Of a stretch of 64,000 bases of DNA, positions 9,395 through 19,300 are shown piece after piece. Positions within the stretch are counted from its first letter, which is position 1; each line of letters starts with the position of its first letter. The position numbers and the translations under genes are program-made. This DNA is from Clostridia bacterium UC5.1-1D10. Lineage in GTDB: Bacteria; Bacillota; Clostridia; Lachnospirales; Anaerotignaceae. The notes beneath the pieces were generated by a model, which saw nothing but the letters and a program-made list of their open reading frames with translations, had not been told where the DNA came from and did no database searches. The stretch covers positions 62,001-126,000 of the forward strand of contig BBZU01000001.1 in assembly GCA_001304995.1 (NCBI GenBank), written 5' to 3'.

Positions 9395-9891
9395 GCTTCC
9401 TCAACTCCTTCCGTAACTTTTCTCATTCTCAAGAATTCTTTGATACCGGATTCAATGGCACGAATGATACAAAAAGCTGCGCCAACAGGAATAGACAGAC
9501 CCTGAATCCACATAGGCATACCCAACGCGGGAGTTTTAGAACCCAGTCTAATCTGGTTAGAAACCATTTCGATACCGTAATTCATCAGCAATACCAATAA
9601 CACCACGGAACACACCATGGAAACCAGCACCATGAACGCCTGAAGCTTCTTAGGCATATTATCTACAAAGAAGCTCATGCCTAAGTGTGCCGCTCTTTTG
9701 TAACCAACTGCGATACCGATCATGGATACCCATACAAACGCGGTAATGGTTACTTCTTCAGTGAAAGAGAAAGAATTGGCAAAACAGTATCTAAATACTA
9801 CGTTCAGGAAGTTCATAACCGCCATAAAAGCAAACAGCGCAACAAGAATAAATTCTTCCAATCTTTCCCAAAATGTAGAAATAAATTTCAT
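9391..9891 (-). CDS. dctQ: TRAP transporter small permease subunit
   Basis: 166-residue protein with four predicted membrane helices, the standard DctQ architecture; the conserved second-helix region EEVTITAFVWVSMIGIA is present. It pairs with DctM in the membrane. Four-base overlap with dctM downstream and a 212-bp gap to dctP upstream. Confidence 0.92.
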   Translation of the reverse strand: MKFISTFWERLEEFILVALFAFMAVMNFLNVVFRYCFANSFSFTEEVTITAFVWVSMIGIAVGYKRAAHLGMSFFVDNMPKKLQAFMVLVSMVCSVVLLVLLMNYGIEMVSNQIRLGSKTPALGMPMWIQGLSIPVGAAFCIIRAIESGIKEFLRMRKVTEGVEEA

Positions 9892-10028
9892 ATTTGCACC
9901 TCATTTCAAATCATAAGTTTTCGTAACAGACCTAATCAGTAAGGACAGTTTCCTTTTTTCCTATGTACATCATTTTCATTATTCCAAATAATGTTCTTTT
10001 TTTCTGATAAAGTCCTTGTTTTAAAACA

Positions 10029-10052
10029 GGTGGAGAATTTACACCCTCCACC
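10029..10052 (-). terminator. Intra-operon hairpin between dctP and dctQ
   Basis: Inverted repeat GGTGGAG/CTCCACC with a ten-base loop, followed on the minus strand by TGTTTT. A leaky terminator here would yield more DctP than permease, as is common in TRAP operons; this consequence is inferred. Confidence 0.5.
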
Positions 10053-10103
10053 CGTTCATTACTTACTCAAAATTCACCCTGTAAATACACTTGCACTTAT
10101 TGA

Positions 10104-11138
10104 TTATTCAAATGTGTAACCGAATACTTCAAATACATCGTCACCAATCTGTTCTCTGTAAGATTCGTAGATAGGTGCAGCTGCATCTTTGAAAGCCTGC
10201 ATTTCTTCATCTGTCAGTTCTGTGATTGTCATGCCGTTTTCTTCCATCAGCTTGAAGTTGCCTTCGTCAGCTTCTCTGGATGCTGTGATTTCTGCTTTAC
10301 ATGCTGCTTCACCGGCTGCTTCAAATACGGCTTTATCTTCTTCACTTAAGCTATCCCACAGTTTCTGGCTGCATGTCAGGATCAGGCAGTCATAAGCATA
10401 GTTCCATTTTGTCAGGTAGCTCTGTACTTCATACAGTTTTGCAGATACGATAGGGTCTGTGGGGTTTTCCTGACCATCGATTGCGCCCTGCTGCAATGCT
10501 GTAAATACTTCAGAGAATGTCATAACGGTAGGATCTGCGCCAAAGAGTTTGAATGTATCTACCCAGCAAGCTGTTGCAGGTACACGGAATTTCATACCGG
10601 ACAGGTCTGCGGGTGTTCTGATTTCTCTCTTGCTGTTTGTTACGGAACGGAAGCCGTTTTCAGCCAGACCCAGAACTTTAACGCCCAAAGCTTCTACTCT
10701 TTCTTTTACCAGATCACCAGCAGGACCATTCAACAGTCTTGCATCAACATCTTCATTGCTGGAGAACATGAAAGGCATTACTACCGCAAACAGTGCGGGA
10801 TCATACAGAGTGTAGTTTGTAACGGAACGCAAATCCAGGTCAACTGTGCCGTCCAGAATCATCTGTGTGCCCTGGTCCATGGCGCCGCCTGCCAGCTGTT
10901 CATTTGCGTAAATGGATACTGTGTATCTGCCATCTGTACCTTCTTCTACGGCTTTTGCCATTTCTTCACAGGCAACACGCCATACAGATGTTTCAGATGT
11001 TGTATAACTCATTTTCAGTTCGCCGGAACCACCAGCGCCATCGCTGCTTGCTGCTGTGTCACCACCACCGCCGCCGCAGCCTGTAACTGAGAATACCATC
11101 ACTGCACTCAAAATACCTGCTAACCATTTTTTCTTCAT
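10104..11138 (-). CDS. dctP: TRAP transporter substrate-binding lipoprotein
   Basis: Extracytoplasmic solute receptor of the DctP family, 344 residues. The N-terminus is a lipoprotein signal (MKKKWLAGILSA...VTGCGGGGG, lipidated Cys about residue 21), fitting a Gram-positive host where the receptor is membrane-anchored. The conserved arginine in LSGMKFRVP normally binds the carboxylate of the ligand, so an organic acid is the expected substrate. The family region around FSEVFTALQQGAIDGQENP is clear. First gene of the minus-strand run, with AAGGAGG before the ATG. Confidence 0.93.
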   Translation of the reverse strand: MKKKWLAGILSAVMVFSVTGCGGGGGDTAASSDGAGGSGELKMSYTTSETSVWRVACEEMAKAVEEGTDGRYTVSIYANEQLAGGAMDQGTQMILDGTVDLDLRSVTNYTLYDPALFAVVMPFMFSSNEDVDARLLNGPAGDLVKERVEALGVKVLGLAENGFRSVTNSKREIRTPADLSGMKFRVPATACWVDTFKLFGADPTVMTFSEVFTALQQGAIDGQENPTDPIVSAKLYEVQSYLTKWNYAYDCLILTCSQKLWDSLSEEDKAVFEAAGEAACKAEITASREADEGNFKLMEENGMTITELTDEEMQAFKDAAAPIYESYREQIGDDVFEVFGYTFE

Positions 11139-11261
11139 ACATAGCCCTCCTTCGTTTTGAAAAAAATGTTTCTAACAACACTTGCTTTTTTCAAAGCTGT
11201 TATAGTTATTATATTTAAAAAAACCTTTTATTGTTTTTCTTTTTTATACAATTTTTCCATT

Positions 11262-11284
11262 TTTTGTATTTATTTTATACAAAA
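11262..11284. promoter_or_regulatory. Inverted repeat TTTTGTAT-N7-ATACAAAA in the divergent control region
   Basis: A perfect 8-bp inverted repeat with a 7-base centre lies in the 254-bp AT-rich region between dctP and the divergent Crp/Fnr-type regulator, with a further ATACAA half-site at about 11246-11251. Position and symmetry suit an operator for the adjacent regulator. Regulation is inferred. Confidence 0.45.
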
Positions 11285-11392
11285 TAAAAAAAATTTTTCA
11301 AAAATCAGGTGGAATTTCCAATTATTTTTATAGAAAAAAACACTGAAATGTAGTACTATTATATCTACCTAAAAAAGAAAGGAGAGATTTAA

Positions 11393-11983
11393 ATGCCACT
11401 CCCTCCTCCTCGCGTTATAGAAAGCATCTTTTTGCAATATGGCACATTAAAAAACTACCCCGCCAACAAAACTATTTTTGTGAAAGGGGATGTTGCCGAT
11501 AAAATTGCATTTATTAAATCCGGGCAAGTACGCGCAGTCGTTACAAATCCCGCTGGCGACGAAACAACTCTATTCTATATGGGAAAGGGAAATATCTTTG
11601 GTTCTGACTCTCTGGTTCCAAATCCAGTAGTCGTTGTAAACGTAGAAACCATTACTCCTTGCGAATTATATATGCTTCCAGCAAAACAATTCCTGGAAAT
11701 CTGGCATAAACATAATTTCCCCATTCAGGAATTGCTTGCACATTATCTAAAGCGTATTTCCCTGTTGTCAGACTATATCTGCTGCTCTCATTTCACAAAT
11801 GCCAAACAGAGAGTTTCCTATTTCCTTCATTCCTACGCAAATATTCACGGTCGCACCATCTCTTTGACAAATGAGCAAATCGCTGCCATTACCGGCGCAA
11901 ATCGAATTTCTGTTAACCGCATTTTGAACTCTCTTGCTCAGGAAAACATTGTAAAACTGGAATACAAAAAATTATTGTGTTAA
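11393..11983 (+). CDS. Crp/Fnr-family transcriptional regulator
   Basis: 196 residues: a cyclic-nucleotide-binding-type beta roll (about 10-120, with FVKGDVADKIAFIKSGQVR and GNIFGSDSL) and a C-terminal Crp-type helix-turn-helix (about 140-190, ISLTNEQIAAITGANRISVNRIL). It lacks the N-terminal cysteine cluster of oxygen-sensing Fnr, and the arginine and glutamate that bind cAMP in E. coli Crp are not evident, so the ligand is unknown. It diverges from the TRAP/aco operon and is the obvious candidate for its control. AGGAGA precedes the ATG. Confidence 0.88.
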   Translation: MPLPPPRVIESIFLQYGTLKNYPANKTIFVKGDVADKIAFIKSGQVRAVVTNPAGDETTLFYMGKGNIFGSDSLVPNPVVVVNVETITPCELYMLPAKQFLEIWHKHNFPIQELLAHYLKRISLLSDYICCSHFTNAKQRVSYFLHSYANIHGRTISLTNEQIAAITGANRISVNRILNSLAQENIVKLEYKKLLC

Positions 11984-12245
11984 ATGAGGAAGAGCTCATT
12001 AACATCTTTAATGGCTTAGGATACTTCTTAGACTAAGATGCCACAAAGAGCCATTGATATACAAAAAAACAAAATTATACAGTTGCTTATTCATTTTTGA
12101 AACTGGCAAAAAATGCGTTTTCTTTATTTTTAAACAAATAACAGAAACCTTTAAAGGAGACATAACTGCGATCCTGTGAAAGTATGTGAGGGGATATTAC
12201 GAACATCAAAACTCCCTCAGATGAGTGACGAATTTTCAAAAAAAG

Positions 12246-12300
12246 AACAAGTCCTGTTTCAAAACAGATCCATTGATTTTTGACACAGGACTTGTTTTAT
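12246..12300 (+). terminator. Terminator of the Crp-type regulator
   Basis: AACAAGTCCTGT pairs with ACAGGACTTGTT across a 27-base loop and is followed by TTTAT. Confidence 0.6.
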
Positions 12301-12347
12301 TTCCATTTCGATTTATCTTTCTGATAAAAACAGATTTTATCTGGTAC

Positions 12348-12384
12348 AAAAAAAGGCGTTTTCTCCTTCGAGAAAACGCCTTTT
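12348..12384 (-). terminator. Terminator of lysS
   Basis: Eleven-base perfect stem GGCGTTTTCTC/GAGAAAACGCC with a CTTC-type tetraloop, followed on the minus strand by seven T. Confidence 0.9.
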
Positions 12385-12402
12385 GAATTTCTATTTAAAA
12401 TC

Positions 12403-14334
12403 TTAGTACAGTTTTGCACCTGCGGGGATTCTATCATCCACCATCAGCAGGTTCAGACCTTCGTGACCATCCACTTCATGTACAGCGGAGATCAGCATAC
12501 CACAAGAGTCAATGCCCATCATGTTACGAGGAGGCAGGTTTGTGATAGCGATGCATGTCTTGCCTACCAGTTCTTCAGGTTCATAGTAATCGTGGATACC
12601 GCTCAGGATCACACGATCTGTGCCGCTGCCGTCATCCAGCACGAATTTCAGCAGTTTTTTGCTCTTAGGCACTGCTTCACATGCTTTTACTTTTACGGCT
12701 CTGTAATCGGATTTCGCAAATGTATCGAAGTCCACGAATTCTTCAAACAAAGGTTCTACCTTTACGTTGGAGAAGTCGATTTTTTCCGCAACGGGAGCAG
12801 CCACAGGAGCTTTTGTTTCTGCTTTCTTAGGCATGTCCAGGGGTTTCATTGTCGGGAACAGAATAACGTCTCTGATGGAAACGGATTCTGTCAGCAGCAT
12901 AACGAATCTGTCGATACCTACGCCCAGACCGCCTGTGGGAGGCATACCATATTCCAGAGCTGTCAGGAAGTCTTCATCGATCATGTTTGCTTCGTCGTCG
13001 CCTGCTTCTCTCAGGTATTCCTGATATTCGAAACGATGACGCTGGTCGATGGGGTCATTCAGTTCGGAGTATGCGTTGCCGTATTCTCTACCAACGATAA
13101 ACAGTTCGAAACGTTCTGTGAATTCCGGTTTATCGGGTTTTCTCTTTGTCAGAGGAGAGATTTCTACGGGATAGTCAATGATGAATGTAGGCTGAATCAG
13201 GTTCTTTTCTACGAATTCTTCGAAGAACAGGTTCAGGATATCGCCTTTTACATGACGTTCTTCATATTCTACATGATGTTCGTCAGCGATTCTCTTAGCT
13301 TCTTCCGTATCAGCTACCTGGTCGAAGTCTACGCCGGAGAATTCTTTAACGGCGTCAACCATAGTCTTTCTTGCGAAAGGTTTGCCCAGATCCAGTTCGT
13401 GACCGCCGTAAACCACTTTTGTGGTACCCAGTACGTTCTGGGCAACGGTACGGAACATTTCTTCTGTGATATCCATCATGCCGTTATAGTCTGTGTAAGC
13501 CTGATACAGTTCCATCAGGGTGAATTCGGGGTTATGACGAACGGAGATACCTTCGTTACGGAATACACGGCCGATTTCATACACACGTTCAAAACCGCCA
13601 ACGATCAGACGTTTCAGAGGCAGTTCCAGAGCGATACGGCAGTACATGTCGATATCCAGTGTATTATGGTGTGTGATGAAAGGTCTTGCGGAAGCGCCGC
13701 CGGGAATGGTCTGCAATACAGGTGTTTCCACTTCCAGGAAGCCCTTGCCGTCCAGGAATTTACGGATTTCTGTGATGATGCGGGAACGTTTGATGAATGT
13801 GTCACGCACTTCGGGGTTTACGATCAGATCCAGATATCTCTGACGGTAACGCAGTTCCTGGTCTTTCAGGCCGTGGAATTTTTCGGGCAGTACCTGCAAG
13901 CTCTTAGACAGCAGTGTTACTTCTTTTGCGTGTACGGAAACTTCCCCTGTTTTTGTTTTGAATACGAAGCCTTTGATGCTGATCAGGTCGCCGATGTCGA
14001 ATTTTTTGAATGCGGCATAAGCTTCGTCGCCGATGTCGTTACGGCTTACATAAGACTGGATGTTGCCGTTTCTGTCCTGGATGTTGCAGAAAGACGCTTT
14101 ACCCATGATACGTTTGCTCATAAGTCTGCCGGCGATAGCAACGTCTTTTTCTTCCAGTTCTTCGAAGTTATCTTTGATTTCATCGCTGTGATGTGTTACT
14201 TCGCATTTTGTAATTTCAAAGGGGTCTTTGCCTTCAGCCTGAAGCTGTGCCAGTTTTTCCCGTCTGATTTTAATCTGTTCGCTCAGTTCCTGCTGTGTCA
14301 TTTCCTGTGCAGGCTGGTTGTTCTGTTCTGCCAC
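12403..14334 (-). CDS. lysS: Lysyl-tRNA synthetase (class II) with C-terminal tRNA-binding domain
   Basis: Charges tRNA-Lys. 643 residues against about 500 in E. coli or B. subtilis. Residues 1-500 are a normal class II LysRS: OB-fold anticodon domain (about 60-150), motif 2 [18 protein letters not shown] and motif 3 GLGVGIDRF. After an Ala/Pro-rich linker (about 505-520) comes a second OB-fold domain (about 530-643, with [10 protein letters not shown] and LPPRNMMGI) of the Trbp111/EMAPII type found at the C-terminus of many MetRS. This extra domain is expected to raise tRNA affinity. greA lies 43 bp upstream, as in many Firmicutes. Confidence 0.95.
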   Translation of the reverse strand: MAEQNNQPAQEMTQQELSEQIKIRREKLAQLQAEGKDPFEITKCEVTHHSDEIKDNFEELEEKDVAIAGRLMSKRIMGKASFCNIQDRNGNIQSYVSRNDIGDEAYAAFKKFDIGDLISIKGFVFKTKTGEVSVHAKEVTLLSKSLQVLPEKFHGLKDQELRYRQRYLDLIVNPEVRDTFIKRSRIITEIRKFLDGKGFLEVETPVLQTIPGGASARPFITHHNTLDIDMYCRIALELPLKRLIVGGFERVYEIGRVFRNEGISVRHNPEFTLMELYQAYTDYNGMMDITEEMFRTVAQNVLGTTKVVYGGHELDLGKPFARKTMVDAVKEFSGVDFDQVADTEEAKRIADEHHVEYEERHVKGDILNLFFEEFVEKNLIQPTFIIDYPVEISPLTKRKPDKPEFTERFELFIVGREYGNAYSELNDPIDQRHRFEYQEYLREAGDDEANMIDEDFLTALEYGMPPTGGLGVGIDRFVMLLTESVSIRDVILFPTMKPLDMPKKAETKAPVAAPVAEKIDFSNVKVEPLFEEFVDFDTFAKSDYRAVKVKACEAVPKSKKLLKFVLDDGSGTDRVILSGIHDYYEPEELVGKTCIAITNLPPRNMMGIDSCGMLISAVHEVDGHEGLNLLMVDDRIPAGAKLY

Positions 14335-14377
14335 TTTGTTTTCCTCCGTTTCCGTGTTCTCTTATGCAAAAATAAAA

Positions 14378-14857
14378 TTATTTCTGGATGTTCAGAATCT
14401 TAAATGCCACTTCGCCGTCGGGTGTGTCTGCCATAACGGTTGCGCCAACCTTCTGACCCAGCAGCGCCATGCCCAGAGGGGATTCGTTAGAGATTCTGCC
14501 GTTCATAGGGTCTGCTTCTGTGGAACCTACGATGGTATATTCCATTTCTTCGTCAAATTCCACGTCCAGTACTGTTACTTTGGAGCCCAGGTTGACTACG
14601 TCCATTTTCAGTACGTCTTCGTCGATGACTTCCGCGTTGCGCAGCAGGTTTTCCAGCTGTACGATACGGCTTTCGATTTCGCCCTGTTCTTCTTTCGCAG
14701 CGTCATATTCGGCGTTTTCAGACAAGTCGCCCTGTCCTCTTGCTTCTTTGATCTTTTCTGCTACTTCTTTTCTGCGTACGGTTTTCAGGTTTTCCAGTTC
14801 CTGTTCCATTTTTTTCAGACCGTCATAGGTCATGACTACTTTTTTTGCTTCTGCCAT
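14378..14857 (-). CDS. greA: Transcription elongation factor GreA
   Basis: Stimulates RNA cleavage by stalled RNA polymerase. 159 residues, the usual length: N-terminal coiled coil (about 1-78) with the acidic tip pair D and E in [16 protein letters not shown], and a C-terminal FKBP-like domain (about 80-157) ending in [15 protein letters not shown] and a beta strand. Co-directional with lysS. Confidence 0.96.
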   Translation of the reverse strand: MAEAKKVVMTYDGLKKMEQELENLKTVRRKEVAEKIKEARGQGDLSENAEYDAAKEEQGEIESRIVQLENLLRNAEVIDEDVLKMDVVNLGSKVTVLDVEFDEEMEYTIVGSTEADPMNGRISNESPLGMALLGQKVGATVMADTPDGEVAFKILNIQK

Positions 14858-14930
14858 TTCTTATTTCATCTCCTTGCGGGTTTTATCCAATTTTTCAAAA
14901 ATAGTGATTTTCCTTGATATTACAAGGAAA

Positions 14931-14958
14931 AGGGAGGGCTTACCGAAATGCCCTCCGA
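14931..14958 (-). terminator. Terminator downstream of the unknown gene at 14999
   Basis: GGAGGGC pairs with GCCCTCC over a ten-base loop; on the minus strand it is followed by CTTTTCC. It separates the unknown gene from greA. Confidence 0.7.
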
Positions 14959-14998
14959 AAATTCATTGATAAATTATATACTAAGGTAAGTAATTTTG

Positions 14999-15943
14999 TC
15001 AATGTTTTCTCCCGGGAAAATGCGATTTTATCCCTGTTTTTTCGGAATTTTTTCGTCTTTTTCCACCCAGAAGAAAACCAACGGGACAAAGCTGTCCCAG
15101 CTGGGCTTTTGCCTCCGCCGCTTTTTCCGCTCCCAGCGCGTTAAAATATACCCGAAACATCTGGTTTTCACAATATGCACGGGCTTCTGTCAGGGCGCCT
15201 GCTTCCATCTCTTTTTGGGTGCCGAAGAAAAAGCCGTCTGCCGCCAGCACATCCGGGCGGCGAAGAGCAATACTCTCCGTAACGGTACCATTGCCCACCA
15301 AATCCAGAAACACAGCCCCTTCCGCCAGCGCATAAGCCATGGCGCCATTGCTCTTGGCACAGGAAAGCACCACATCCGCCTCTCGAAAAACCCCATAGCC
15401 TACGGAGCTGAACACTTCCACCACCAGCCCTCTTTCCTCCAGAAACCGTTCCTGCCAGGACACGAAAAAAGGCTGGCGGTCTGTGAGGATGCCCAGACGG
15501 TTCACCCAGCCGGGTAAAGCCGCCAGCACCGCTTCCGTTTCCCATCCGCCGCCGTCCGCCACCACAAAAGATGCTCCTTCCGGCCGTTTGCCCATGGCTT
15601 CCAGTCCTGTGGCTGCCCCTTCCGCTCCGAATATGGCATAGAGTTTTCGTCCTGTGGCAAAGGGCAAAATATCTTGGGGCAGGTCTGCCGCCATGGGAGA
15701 AAGGGCGATTTTTGCCCCCTGCTTTGCTGCCTGTTCCAGCAGCTCTCTGGCTTTTTCCCGCCATGGAGGCAAAAAACAGCCATCCCGGTCTGTTTGCAAA
15801 CACCAGCAGCCCTCTGCTGTTTCCACCCAGGGGCAATACTTCAGCTGCCATTTCTCCGCCAATCTTTCCGGCAGTTTCCCCACCCATTTGGGACGGTGCC
15901 GCTGGGATTTCTGCCGCAGACATGTGATGTTGATGATTTCCAT
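14999..15943 (-). CDS. Unknown protein, 314 residues
   Basis: I do not recognise this protein. It has no signal peptide or membrane helix. Its composition is Ala/Gly/Trp-rich and the DNA is more GC-rich than its neighbours. A segment near the middle (SFVVADGGGWETEAVLAAL) has a glycine-rich nucleotide-binding look, and a later segment (VFREADVVLSCAKSNGAM) resembles the second half of a Rossmann-like fold, but no catalytic motif stands out. Start taken at the ATG at 15943, preceded by GGGAGGTG; an ATG at 15958 lies upstream of that site. A Rex-like operator lies 17 bp upstream of the start. Confidence 0.75.
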   Translation of the reverse strand: MEIINITCLRQKSQRHRPKWVGKLPERLAEKWQLKYCPWVETAEGCWCLQTDRDGCFLPPWREKARELLEQAAKQGAKIALSPMAADLPQDILPFATGRKLYAIFGAEGAATGLEAMGKRPEGASFVVADGGGWETEAVLAALPGWVNRLGILTDRQPFFVSWQERFLEERGLVVEVFSSVGYGVFREADVVLSCAKSNGAMAYALAEGAVFLDLVGNGTVTESIALRRPDVLAADGFFFGTQKEMEAGALTEARAYCENQMFRVYFNALGAEKAAEAKAQLGQLCPVGFLLGGKRRKNSEKTGIKSHFPGRKH

Positions 15944-15959
15944 GGAAACACCTCCCATT

Positions 15960-15977
15960 TTGTTAATTCATAAACAA
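15960..15977. promoter_or_regulatory. Putative Rex operator
   Basis: TTGTTAA-TTCA-TAAACAA matches the Rex consensus TTGTTAA-N4-TTAACAA at 13 of 14 defined positions. Rex is the NADH/NAD+-sensing repressor of fermentation genes in Firmicutes. The site lies just upstream of the unknown minus-strand gene and 307 bp before the mapped-looking PFOR promoter, so its target is uncertain. Confidence 0.5.
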
Positions 15978-16060
15978 TCTTTTTGCATTTTTTGTCATAC
16001 AATCCTTTGTTTTTTCGAGATTTTAGGCCTTTTGTTTTTGCTTGATTTTCCTGTTGTTTC

Positions 16061-16076
16061 CATTTCCGCGGAAATG
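16061..16076. promoter_or_regulatory. Perfect 16-bp palindrome CATTTCCGCGGAAATG
   Basis: Exact inverted repeat in the leader region of the PFOR gene. Its inner 14 bases differ from the B. subtilis Noc-binding consensus ATTTCCCGGGAAAT only at the two central positions. A second palindrome, ACAATAA-A-TTATTGT, lies at 16114-16128. The binding protein is unknown. Confidence 0.5.
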
Positions 16077-16283
16077 TCACCGCCTGTTATTTTGGCGATG
16101 TATCAACGAAAATACAATAAATTATTGTTTTTTCTTTTTTCCGTACACAGATATTCCATCTCATTTTTGCTCTATTTTTCCTGTTTTCTCCTTTTTCCCG
16201 AATTTTTTTATGGGCAAATTGCATAAAATTCCCGTCGAATGTCAAACAAATTGACTTTTTTTATTTTTCTTCTTGGTAATTTC

Positions 16284-16312
16284 TTGACAGTGTATGCAGA
16301 ATACATTATCAT
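16284..16312 (+). promoter_or_regulatory. Sigma-A promoter of the PFOR gene with a palindrome in its spacer
   Basis: -35 TTGACA (16284-16289), 17-bp spacer, -10 TATCAT (16307-16312). The spacer carries TGTAT-GCAGA-ATACA (16291-16305), a perfect 5-bp inverted repeat well placed for a repressor. Confidence 0.8.
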
Positions 16313-16364
16313 AAAATTACAGTTATTACGGGGACATTTTTATTTATATGAAAGGAGTTTTTCC

Positions 16365-19300
16365 ATGAACACAAAAATTATGAAAACCATGGACGGGAAT
16401 GAAGCAGCTGCTTATATCTCTTACGCATTTACAGAAGTAGCTACCATTTACCCCATTACCCCCTCTTCTCCCATGGCAGAACACGTTGACAGCTGGTCTG
16501 CAAACGGCAAGAAGAACATCTTTGGTCAGACAGTACGTCTGGTAGAAATGGAATCCGAAGCAGGTGCCGCAGGTGCTATGCACGGCGCACTGGAAGCTGG
16601 TACTCTGACAACTACATACACAGCTTCTCAGGGTCTGCTGCTGATGATCCCCGGCATTTACCGTATTGCCGGTCAGCTCAAACCCGGCGTATTCCATGTA
16701 AGCTCCAGAACTGTTGGTACACATGCTTTCTCCATCTTCGGCGATCATTCCGACGTTATGGCTTGTCGTCAGATTGGTGTGGCAATGCTTTCCTCCGCTT
16801 CCGTACAGGAAGTTATGGACCTGGGCGGCGTAGCACATCTGGCAGCCATCAAAGGCAGCGTACCTTTCATGCATTTCTTCGACGGTTTCCGTACTTCTCA
16901 CGAACTGCAGAAAATCGAAGTTATGGACTACGAAGACATCGCAAAACTGCTGGATGAAGACGCACTGCGCAAATTCCGCAAAAACGCGCTGAACCCTGAA
17001 CATCCCGTACAGCGTTCTACCGTACAGAACCCCGACGTATTCTTCCAGAACAGAGAAGCACAGACACCTTTCTATACACGTCTGCCTGAAATCGTGGAAA
17101 ACTACATGCACGAAATCAACAAAATCACAGGCAGAAACTATCAGCTGTTCAACTACTTCGGCGCACCCGACGCAGAACACGTTCTGATCGCTATGGGCTC
17201 CATCACAGGCGCTGCACAGGAAGTTGTAGAACACCTGACAGCAAAAGGCGAAAAGGTTGGTTTCCTGCAGGTTCACCTGTACCGTCCTTTCTCCCTGAAA
17301 CATTTCCTGGGCGCACTGCCTGAAACAGCAAAAGTTGTTACCGTTCTGGACAGAACAAAAGAACCCGGCTCTCTGGGCGAACCTCTGTACCAGGATGTAT
17401 GTTCCGCACTGACAGAAGCAGGCAGAACTCCTCTGGTACTGGCAGGCAGATATGGTCTGTCCTCCAAAGACGTAACACCCGCACAGGTTGTTGCTGTTTT
17501 TGACAACATGAAAGGCGAAAAGAAAAACCACTTCACCGTTGGTATCATTGACGACGTTTCCATGACATCCATCGAAGTTGGCGCAGAACCCGAAGTAACA
17601 GACGCAAGCACAATCGCATGCAAATTCTGGGGTCTGGGCTCCGACGGTACTGTTGGCGCAAACAAAAACTCCATCAAGATCATCGGTGACCATACAGATA
17701 AATACGCACAGGCATACTTTGAATATGACACCAAAAAATCCGGCGGTATCACAAAATCTCACCTGCGTTTCGGTGATGTGCCTATCCGCTCCAGCTATCT
17801 GGTATTCAAAGCAGACTTTGTGGCATGCCACAACCAGTCCTACATCTCCAAATATGATATCGTTTCCGAAATCAAACCCGGCGGTACTTTCCTGCTGAAC
17901 TGCGGCTGGAAAGGCGAAGAACTGGAAAAACACCTGCCTGCTGAAGTAAAACGTTACATCGCAAACAACAACATCAATTTCTATACCATCGACGCTGTTG
18001 AAATCTGCCGTGAAATCGGTCTGGGCAACAGAACAAACTCCGTTCTGCAGTCCGCATTCTTCAAACTGGCAAACATCATCCCCGTTGATGACGCAGTTGG
18101 CTACATGAAAGCAGCCATCGAAAAATCTTACGGCAAAAAAGGCGAAAAAGTCGTTAACATGAACTATGCGGCCGTAGACGCAGGTCTGACAGGTCTGGTG
18201 AAGATCGACGTTCCCGAAAGCTGGAAAGACGCAAAAGACGTGGACAAAGAAGAAATCAAACGCGTTCTGCCTGAATACGTTGAAAAACTGCTGGTTCCCA
18301 TGAACGCACTGAAAGGCGACTCCCTGCCCGTATCCGTATTCGTTGGCAGAGAAGACGGTACTGTACCTCTGGGTACTTCCGCTTACGAAAAACGTGGTGT
18401 TGCCATCGACGTTCCCGAATGGGATGCAACAAAATGTATCCAGTGTAACCAGTGTTCTTACGTATGTCCTCACGCATGTATCCGTCCTTTCCTGCTGACA
18501 GAAGAAGAAGCGAAGAACGCACCCGAAGGCTATGTAACAGAACCCGCAAAAGGCGCTGGCGAAATCGCTCAGTATCGTTTCCGCATCCAGGTGGATCCTC
18601 TGGACTGCCAGGGCTGTGGTGTCTGCGTAACAGCATGTCCCGCAAAAGAAAAAGCACTGGTAATGAAACCTCTGGATACACAGATGCACGAACAGCCTAA
18701 CTGGGACTTCTCTCTGGCTCTGTCCGATAAGAAGAACCCTATGGACAAATACAGCGTAAAAGGTTCTCAGTTCGAACAGCCTCTGCTGGAATTCTCCGGC
18801 GCATGTGCAGGCTGCGGCGAAACAGCTTACGCAAAACTGATGACACAGCTTTACGGCGACCGCATGTATCTGGCAAACGCAACAGGCTGTACACAGGCTT
18901 GGGGCGCTGCTGCACCTTGCGTACCTTACACAACAAACAAAGAAGGCTGGGGCCCCGCATGGAGCAACTCCCTGTTTGAAAATAACGCAGAATTCTCCCT
19001 GGGTATGGTTCTGGCAGTAGAACAGCAGAGAGAACGCGTAACTATGAAGCTGAAAGAACTGCTGGCTCTGGTAGACGACGCAGATCTGAAAGCAGCGGCT
19101 GACGTATGGCTGGCTAACTACGACGACGGTCACAGAAGCAAAGAAGACACCAAAGTTCTGCTGGCAGCTCTGGAAAAAGTTTCCGTAAGCGGCGAAGCAG
19201 CAGATCTGAAAGCCTTCATCATGGACAACAAAGAACACCTGACCAAGAAATCCATGTGGATGTACGGCGGCGACGGCTGGGCATACGACATCGGTTACGG

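Larger units (their letters stand above)
11984..12402. other. Convergent intergenic region with two terminators
   Basis: About 420 bp between the 3' ends of the Crp-type regulator and lysS. Apart from the two strong hairpins listed separately and a short palindrome at about 11986-12003, I see no reading frame with a ribosome site and no recognisable RNA. Confidence 0.6.

Noticed and set aside
15003-15018. Second Noc-like site around CCCGGG
   Set aside because: Flanks are not symmetrical beyond the central six bases and it lies within a coding region.
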